Made by a program: the position numbers and the translations under genes | Shown here: piece after piece, positions 15,699 through 19,547 of the stretch | Numbering within the stretch: the first letter of the stretch is position 1 | Layout: each line of letters opens with the position of its first letter | Notes under the pieces: generated by a model | What the model saw: only the letters and a program-made list of their open reading frames with translations | What the model was told of the DNA's origin: nothing | The model's database searches: none | NCBI GenBank assembly: GCA_947452355.1 | Contig: CANGCU010000005.1 | Coordinates: 1 to 19,547 of the forward strand | DNA: 19,547 nt | DNA from: Microbacteriaceae bacterium | Lineage (GTDB): Bacteria; Actinomycetota; Actinomycetes; Actinomycetales; Microbacteriaceae | Direction: 5' to 3'

Positions 15699-16075
15699 TC
15701 GGCGAACTCGATCGCGGCAGCGCGCCGGTCGAGTTCTCGTTGGTCTCCGTCCTGCTCGTCGCGGTGGCTCTCTCGGTCCTGCAGGTCGCGTTTATTGCCC
15801 ACGTTCGTGCGGTGGCGATTGATTCGGCGATTGCCGGAGCAGCCTACGCGGCGTTGGCCGATGCGTCTGATTCCGAGGGTGTCGCCCGGACGAAAAATTT
15901 GCTCGCGCTCGGAATGGGATCGAACCTCGTGAGGTCGGTCGCAATTGTCGACTCTGCGATAGCGGGTCGGCGTTCAACCGAAGTGACCGTGGAATTGTCG
16001 GTTCCCATGATCGGTCCCTGGCTGCCCGTCGCCGAGATGTCCGTCCGAGGCCGCGCCTTTCGCGAAGTGCCTTAA
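15695..16075 (+). CDS. TadE-like pseudopilin
   Basis: A 126-residue protein with a canonical prepilin peptidase site: RG|SAPVEF, with Glu13 at +5, followed by a hydrophobic helix (SLVSVLLVAVALSVLQVAFIA). The rest forms a small extracellular domain ending in a beta-rich segment (TEVTVELSVPMIGPWL). This fits TadE (PF07811) proteins, minor pilins that prime Tad pilus assembly after cleavage by a TadV-type peptidase. No peptidase gene is in the window. Starts within the stop of the pilin-like gene. A strong hairpin lies directly downstream. No TadF/TadG gene follows, unlike in longer loci. Confidence 0.85.
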   Translation: MIGELDRGSAPVEFSLVSVLLVAVALSVLQVAFIAHVRAVAIDSAIAGAAYAALADASDSEGVARTKNLLALGMGSNLVRSVAIVDSAIAGRRSTEVTVELSVPMIGPWLPVAEMSVRGRAFREVP

Positions 16076-16080
16076 ACGAA

Positions 16081-16106
16081 TGGAGCCCCGCCGAAGCGGG
16101 GCTCCA
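16081..16106. terminator. Bidirectional terminator between the TadE and permease genes
   Basis: TGGAGCCCCGC and GCGGGGCTCCA form a perfect 11-bp stem with a CGAA tetraloop, between two converging genes. On the minus strand it is followed by TTCGTTT, so it serves the permease transcript better; on the plus strand no T-tract follows. Confidence 0.8.
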
Positions 16107-16121
16107 CCGTGAGGCGGGTTG

Positions 16122-17576
16122 TTACTTGCCGGCGCGCATCTTGTTGGCAACCGCGATCGCGTCCGAGAACGGCGCGTTGGAGCGACGGTCGGGGCGTGCG
16201 ATGAACAGATAAAGAGCACCGGTACCGAGAACGATTGCAATACCGTTCTGGGCGAGTGCGTCCGGAACAACGAGCTGGTAAAGCGCGAAGATTCCGTAGG
16301 CAAGTGCACCGATGTTGACGATCATTCCAGCGCCACCGAGGGTCCACGGTCCAGCGGGCTTCCAGCCGCGGAATCGGTTCCACAGCGCGGCGAGCACGAC
16401 AGCCTGGAAGGCGACGTAGATTCCGGCAACCGCGAAGTCCGTGATGGGCAACAGGGTGGTCGGGTCAGCGTAGATGACGATGCAGAGGATGATCGGCACG
16501 ATGCTCGCAACGAGAAGCGCGTTCGTCGGAACCTTCGAGCGCTCCGAGATCTTGCCGAGCCATCCGCTTGCGGGCAGCATCTTGTCGCGTGCAAACGAGT
16601 GCAGAAGGCGGCTAGCCGCGGCCTGCAAGCTCAAGACACACGAGATGAACGCCATGACGGCGACGATGAGGAAGATACGCATTCCACCTTCGCCGATTGC
16701 GGCGGTGAGAACCGTCGGGATCGGTGCGGGGTCGGAGGCAAGCGCCGCAAGGTCGGGCGCAGCGAGAACGTATCCGGAGAACGAGGCGAGAGCCGAAACT
16801 CCACCAACGATGATTGTCAGGTACATGGCCTTGGGGACCTCGCGCGCTGCGTCCGTGACCTCTTCGGCGACGTCACCACAGGCTTCGAAGCCATAGAACA
16901 TGAACAGACCAACGAGGGCTGCACCGAGGAAGATGGGGCCCCAATCGCTGATTCCACCCTGGAAGACCGAGAAGAACACGCTGAATTCGTTGTGGCGGTG
17001 GAAGATGAGCAGGTAAAGACCCATTCCAACGACTCCGACGAGTTCAGCGGCGAGACCGATTTGAGCGATTCGCGAGAGAACCTTCGTTCCACCCAGGTTG
17101 AGAATGAGTGCAAGAACGAGGAGTGCGACGGAAAGCGCAAGGTTGACCTCGGGCGTGAGCTCGCCAACACCGAACACAGTTGCGAGGAACGGCGCACCGA
17201 ACTCCGCGACAGACGTGATCGTGACGAGCATCGCCCAGACGTAAATCCATGCGGTGAGCCATGCGCTTCGCTTACCCGCGAGGCGGCGCATCCACGGGTA
17301 GATTCCACCGGCGATCGGGAACTGCGAGACGACCTCACCCATGACGAGTGCGACGAGCATCTGTCCAGCACCAACGATGATGATCCACCAAATTGCACTG
17401 GGACCCGCGGTCGCGAGACCGAGACCGAACAGCGCATAGATTGCGACGAGCGGCGACAGGTACGTGAATCCGAGTGCGAGTGCACTCCATACCGACATAG
17501 AGCGGTGGTATGACCCCTCATATCCGAGCGCGCTGAGATGCGCGTTGTCGGACTGGGTCTGTTCAGACTTAGCCAT
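16122..17576 (-). CDS. APC family amino acid/amine permease
   Basis: A secondary transporter of 484 residues with about 12 hydrophobic helices. The first helix carries ALGFTYLSPLVAIYALFG, and IAGGIYPWMRR and FMFYGFEACGDVAEEV (helix six region) are typical of the APC superfamily's amino acid/GABA/choline-type branch; KVPTNALLVASI is the conserved loop before a late helix. It is likely a cation or proton symporter at the cell membrane. AAAGG five bases upstream supports the ATG at 17576. It is divergent from the P450-ferredoxin-GS-like genes and shares a 230-nt control region with them, which suggests it imports the amine or amino acid they process (inference). A long antisense frame across it is a shadow. 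Confidence 0.92.
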   Translation of the reverse strand: MAKSEQTQSDNAHLSALGYEGSYHRSMSVWSALALGFTYLSPLVAIYALFGLGLATAGPSAIWWIIIVGAGQMLVALVMGEVVSQFPIAGGIYPWMRRLAGKRSAWLTAWIYVWAMLVTITSVAEFGAPFLATVFGVGELTPEVNLALSVALLVLALILNLGGTKVLSRIAQIGLAAELVGVVGMGLYLLIFHRHNEFSVFFSVFQGGISDWGPIFLGAALVGLFMFYGFEACGDVAEEVTDAAREVPKAMYLTIIVGGVSALASFSGYVLAAPDLAALASDPAPIPTVLTAAIGEGGMRIFLIVAVMAFISCVLSLQAAASRLLHSFARDKMLPASGWLGKISERSKVPTNALLVASIVPIILCIVIYADPTTLLPITDFAVAGIYVAFQAVVLAALWNRFRGWKPAGPWTLGGAGMIVNIGALAYGIFALYQLVVPDALAQNGIAIVLGTGALYLFIARPDRRSNAPFSDAIAVANKMRAGK

Positions 17577-17600
17577 TATGACCTTTCGTTGTGTTGTTAT

Positions 17601-17624
17601 TCACGAGGAGGTCCGACGGCGCAT
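17601..17624 (-). CDS. Possible seven-codon leader ORF (MRRRTSS)
   Basis: On the minus strand, ATG at 17624 opens a short frame M-R-R-R-T-S-S ending at TGA (17601-17603), 24 nt before the permease start. Three consecutive arginine codons (CGC CGT CGG) in a leader of an amino-acid permease would suit attenuation. A strong Shine-Dalgarno (AAGGAGGT, 17639-17646) precedes it, but 14 nt is longer than ideal. The last codons (ACC TCC TCG) are the strand that pairs with this Shine-Dalgarno. Speculative. Confidence 0.25.
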   Translation of the reverse strand: MRRRTSS

Positions 17625-17645
17625 AATCCGCGGTGAGCACCTCCT
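17606..17645 (-). promoter_or_regulatory. Inverted repeat able to sequester a strong Shine-Dalgarno in the permease leader
   Basis: AGGAGGT (17606-17612) and ACCTCCT (17639-17645) on the plus strand are 7-bp inverted repeats 26 nt apart. In a permease transcript the 3'-most anti-SD strand would pair with the AAGGAGGT at 17639-17646, with a short inner stem possible (CGC...GCG). The element could be an RNA switch or a protein operator; which one cannot be told from sequence. Confidence 0.4.
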
Positions 17646-17725
17646 TGTGCTGGGGTAAACATAGCGCGTTTTTATCCTCAGTGGTAGATGATTTAACTCA
17701 CGCGTTTCGGATAAAACATTCAGTA

Positions 17726-17754
17726 TTGGTGTTTTTAGGAAATGCACGTATGAT
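17726..17754 (+). promoter_or_regulatory. Sigma-70-like promoter for the P450 operon
   Basis: TTGGTG (17726-17731), a 17-nt spacer and TATGAT (17749-17754) form the best promoter in the divergent region: three of six -35 positions and five of six -10 positions match. Transcription would start near 17761, about 46 nt upstream of the P450 ATG. Confidence 0.55.
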
Positions 17755-17763
17755 TCACATCAT

Positions 17764-17773
17764 CATCCGGATG
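17764..17773. promoter_or_regulatory. 10-bp palindrome at the predicted P450 transcription start
   Basis: CATCCGGATG is a perfect 10-bp palindrome lying just 3' of the predicted transcription start, followed by a small hairpin TGCGG-N5-CCGCA (17772-17786). The position suits a repressor operator. No regulator gene is visible nearby. Confidence 0.45.
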
Positions 17774-17806
17774 CGGCACAACCGCACGAACGACGAGGTT
17801 CACACG

Positions 17807-19000
17807 ATGCCAACAGAAATCGAAGTTCCCTACCTGGACATTTCTGACCCAGCTTTTTCCATGCACTCCGAGGCCGTGCGCCGAGCCCGCGAACAGCACT
17901 GGTATGCGAAGACGAATTACGGGTACGCGGTCCTTCGGCACCAATACGTCAGCACCTTGCTTAAGGACCCCCGACTCAGCCAGGGGAGCGGCAAGTGGCC
18001 GGACCATAACGGAGTTCATGACGGTCTGTTCCACTCCTGGTGGACGAAATGCTTGTTGGTCCTCGAGGGTGAGGATCACCACCGCATCCGTCGAATGTTG
18101 AACCCGGCGTTCTCGCTTCGGCACATCGAAGCGTACATTCCTCAGTTCGAGGCGCTCGCCGAGGAACTCGTTGCGGGATTCCTCGACTCGGGCGAATGTG
18201 AATACGTGAACGATTTCGCCGAGCCATATGCGACGCGTGTGCTGTGTATTCTCACGGGAATTCCGGAAAGTGAATGGCCAACGATCGCCCGAATTGCGGG
18301 AACCATCGGACTCGCCCTGGGAATCACCATCAAGGACGAGCTACCCGAAATCGAAGAGGCACTCGGCGAACTGTACGGATACGCCGAGGGGCTGATCGCC
18401 GACCGGCAAGCGAATCCGCGCGACGACCTCGTGACGCGACTCGTCGAAGCGAACCGTGACGGCGACAGCCTCAGCGACGACGAACTGCGCAACGCACTGT
18501 GCTTGCTGATTTTCGGAGGAATGGATACCACGCGCAACCAGCTCGGGCTGGGAATGCAGACGATGATGCACAACCCCGAACAGTGGGAATTACTCGCCGC
18601 ACATCCCGAACTTGCGCGAAACGCGGTCGAAGAGGTCATGCGCGCCAATCCCACGACGACGTGGGTGACCCGCGAAGCCGTCGTCGACTTCGACTACGAA
18701 GACCTGCACGCACCCGCCGGCTCGACGGTCCATTTCTTCACTCAAGTGAGCGGTAACGACCCCGAGGCGTACCCGAACCCCGAAATCGACATCACGGCCG
18801 AACGGGCACCCCACTATGGGTTTGGCGGAGGGATGCATCACTGCCTCGGTCACTTCGTTGCACGTTTGGACATGGCCATCGCGATGCGCGTGTTCTCGAA
18901 GCACATGACCAACATCAGGGTCAACGGACAAGACGAATGGCTACCCGATTCGGGGAACACCGGTCCCGTCCGACTTCCGCTCGCATTCGACAAGCGCTAG
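17807..19000 (+). CDS. Cytochrome P450 (class I bacterial type)
   Basis: A soluble heme monooxygenase of 397 residues that inserts one oxygen atom into a substrate with electrons from a ferredoxin. Motifs: I-helix FGGMDTT (237-242), K-helix ExxR as Glu276-Val-Met-Arg279, and the heme loop FGGGMHHCLG with Cys346 as heme ligand. The N-terminal third has WPDHNGV and LVLEGEDHHRIRRMLNPAFS, typical of soluble actinobacterial P450s. ATG at 17807 is preferred (GAGG nine bases upstream, correct family N-terminus); in-frame ATGs at 17750 and 17771 are possible. The frame is open further upstream but that stretch overlaps promoter signals. The ferredoxin gene follows after 25 nt and a glutamine-synthetase-like gene after it. 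By this company it resembles secondary-amine P450s (CYP151: morpholine, piperidine, pyrrolidine), but the CYP family was not determined. Confidence 0.95.
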   Translation: MPTEIEVPYLDISDPAFSMHSEAVRRAREQHWYAKTNYGYAVLRHQYVSTLLKDPRLSQGSGKWPDHNGVHDGLFHSWWTKCLLVLEGEDHHRIRRMLNPAFSLRHIEAYIPQFEALAEELVAGFLDSGECEYVNDFAEPYATRVLCILTGIPESEWPTIARIAGTIGLALGITIKDELPEIEEALGELYGYAEGLIADRQANPRDDLVTRLVEANRDGDSLSDDELRNALCLLIFGGMDTTRNQLGLGMQTMMHNPEQWELLAAHPELARNAVEEVMRANPTTTWVTREAVVDFDYEDLHAPAGSTVHFFTQVSGNDPEAYPNPEIDITAERAPHYGFGGGMHHCLGHFVARLDMAIAMRVFSKHMTNIRVNGQDEWLPDSGNTGPVRLPLAFDKR

Positions 19001-19025
19001 CCTCAGCAGATAAAGGAGAAACACC

Positions 19026-19214
19026 ATGCAGATATCGGTCGATCGCGCCAAGTGCGACAATCACGGTCAGTGCACGTTCTCGGCGCCGACGGTTTTCCGA
19101 CTCGACGACCAGGGGATTCTTCAGTACGAAGCGTCCGTTGATGATTCGCTTCGAGCGGACGTCGAAGAAGCCGCAGACGTCTGCCCCATGCAGGCAATTT
19201 TCATCACAGACTGA
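19026..19214 (+). CDS. Small 3Fe-4S-type ferredoxin, P450 redox partner
   Basis: A 62-residue ferredoxin with the motif CxxHxxC...CP (Cys10, His13, Cys16, Cys53-Pro54). This pattern defines the one-cluster ferredoxins that pair with actinobacterial P450s; the fourth ligand position is His13 instead of Cys, so a [3Fe-4S] cluster is expected. The fold is ISVDRAKC...APTVFRLDD...ADVCPMQAI. It carries electrons from a ferredoxin reductase to the P450. AAAGGAG seven bases upstream is a strong ribosome-binding site. No reductase is in the window; it may follow to the right or be elsewhere in the genome. Confidence 0.95.
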   Translation: MQISVDRAKCDNHGQCTFSAPTVFRLDDQGILQYEASVDDSLRADVEEAADVCPMQAIFITD

Positions 19215-19249
19215 CTCACCCAACAATCCGAAGGACAAAGGAGTCCACC

Positions 19250-19547
19250 ATGGTTCACACATCTCTAGTCAGCGCGCTGACGGATAACGACGCATTCGCG
19301 CGCCACCAGGCGTCCAACATGCGCGCGGAGGTCATCAAGGACCTCGAACAGAAAATCGCCGCTTCCGGCGTCGAGTTCATCTATTACATGCTCCCGACAA
19401 TCGGGGCAAAAGTTGTCGCCAAGATGGTTCCCGCCCGTCACCTCAAGCGAAACCTCGAAAAGGGAATCGCCCTGCACCGGACCGCGGTGGCTGACCTTCA
19501 GTCCGACCGTGCGGGCAACCTCATCGGCGGCGGAATCGGCGCGCGCG
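19250..19547 (+). CDS. Glutamine synthetase family protein, N-terminal part only (runs off the window)
   Basis: The first 99 residues of a protein, strong AAAGGAG ribosome-binding site six bases before the ATG, same style as the ferredoxin gene. The sequence (MRAEVIKDLEQKIAASGVEF, then ARHLKRNLEKGIALHRTAV, DLQSDRAGNL) resembles the N-terminal beta-grasp domain of glutamine synthetase-like enzymes, where KMVPARHL corresponds to the GS loop after the first strands. The catalytic domain is outside the window. GS-like enzymes in amine loci make gamma-glutamyl amides from glutamate, an amine and ATP. It could also be another GS paralogue; the family call is moderately sure, the substrate unknown. 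Confidence 0.75.
   Translation, partial: MVHTSLVSALTDNDAFARHQASNMRAEVIKDLEQKIAASGVEFIYYMLPTIGAKVVAKMVPARHLKRNLEKGIALHRTAVADLQSDRAGNLIGGGIGAR

Noticed and set aside
16119..17513. 464-codon open frame on the plus strand opposite the APC permease
   Set aside because: Its composition is almost all charged residues (Asp, Glu, Arg, Cys, His), the shadow of a hydrophobic membrane protein; no domain or ribosome-binding site.
17633..17806. Longer N-terminus for the P450
   Set aside because: This stretch holds the best promoter and the palindrome; the family N-terminus fits the ATG at 17807. Starts at 17750 or 17771 cannot be fully excluded.

Overview
The window looks like chromosomal DNA of a high-GC Gram-positive bacterium (Actinobacteria, order Micrococcales, most likely family Microbacteriaceae). 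The grounds are a DUF3039 protein next to nicotinate phosphoribosyltransferase, the tightly packed murI-rph-rdgB block, an actinobacterial-type tad pilus locus without outer-membrane parts, promoters that fit leaderless transcripts, and a tRNA-Leu without an encoded CCA end. The taxon is an inference from gene content; no database search was possible.

Left part (1-5700, all + strand): the 3' end of an HtrA/DegP-type serine protease with a PDZ domain, a DUF3039 zinc-ribbon-like protein, then a compact housekeeping run of pncB (NAD salvage), murI (D-glutamate for peptidoglycan), rph (tRNA 3' processing), rdgB (nucleotide-pool sanitation) and an Nramp metal transporter. Several of these genes overlap by ATGA or nearly touch. 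A DedA membrane protein (5702-6352, - strand) converges on the Nramp gene with one base between the stops. It lies 17 nt behind a tRNA-Leu(UAG) gene on the same strand.

Middle (6579-16075, + strand): a succinate-semialdehyde-type aldehyde dehydrogenase, then tadA-tadB-tadC. A block of about 4.7 kb follows (a four-helix membrane protein, an amidohydrolase-3 enzyme, and a polar amino-acid ABC transporter as lipoprotein, permease and ATPase). After a terminator come a 53-aa pilin-like protein and a TadE-like pseudopilin. The tad locus therefore appears split in two, and the same 9-mer (TGTGGACAA, equal to the actinobacterial DnaA box on the other strand) lies 38-39 nt before the first ATG of each half.

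Right part (16122-19547): an APC-family amino acid/amine permease (- strand) diverges from a cytochrome P450, a small CxxHxxC...CP ferredoxin, and the start of a glutamine-synthetase-like enzyme cut by the window edge. P450 + 3Fe-4S-type ferredoxin + GS-like enzyme resembles the mycobacterial morpholine/piperidine/pyrrolidine oxidation loci. With the permease this suggests uptake and oxidative or gamma-glutamyl catabolism of an amine. This is the most interesting system in the window. Its divergent control region holds a good sigma-70-like promoter, a 10-bp palindrome placed like an operator, and on the permease side a possible RNA leader with a sequestered Shine-Dalgarno sequence and a seven-codon ORF rich in arginine. 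No IS element, CRISPR array, phage gene or clear pseudogene was seen. No gap between genes exceeds 300 bases; the longest is 17577-17806.
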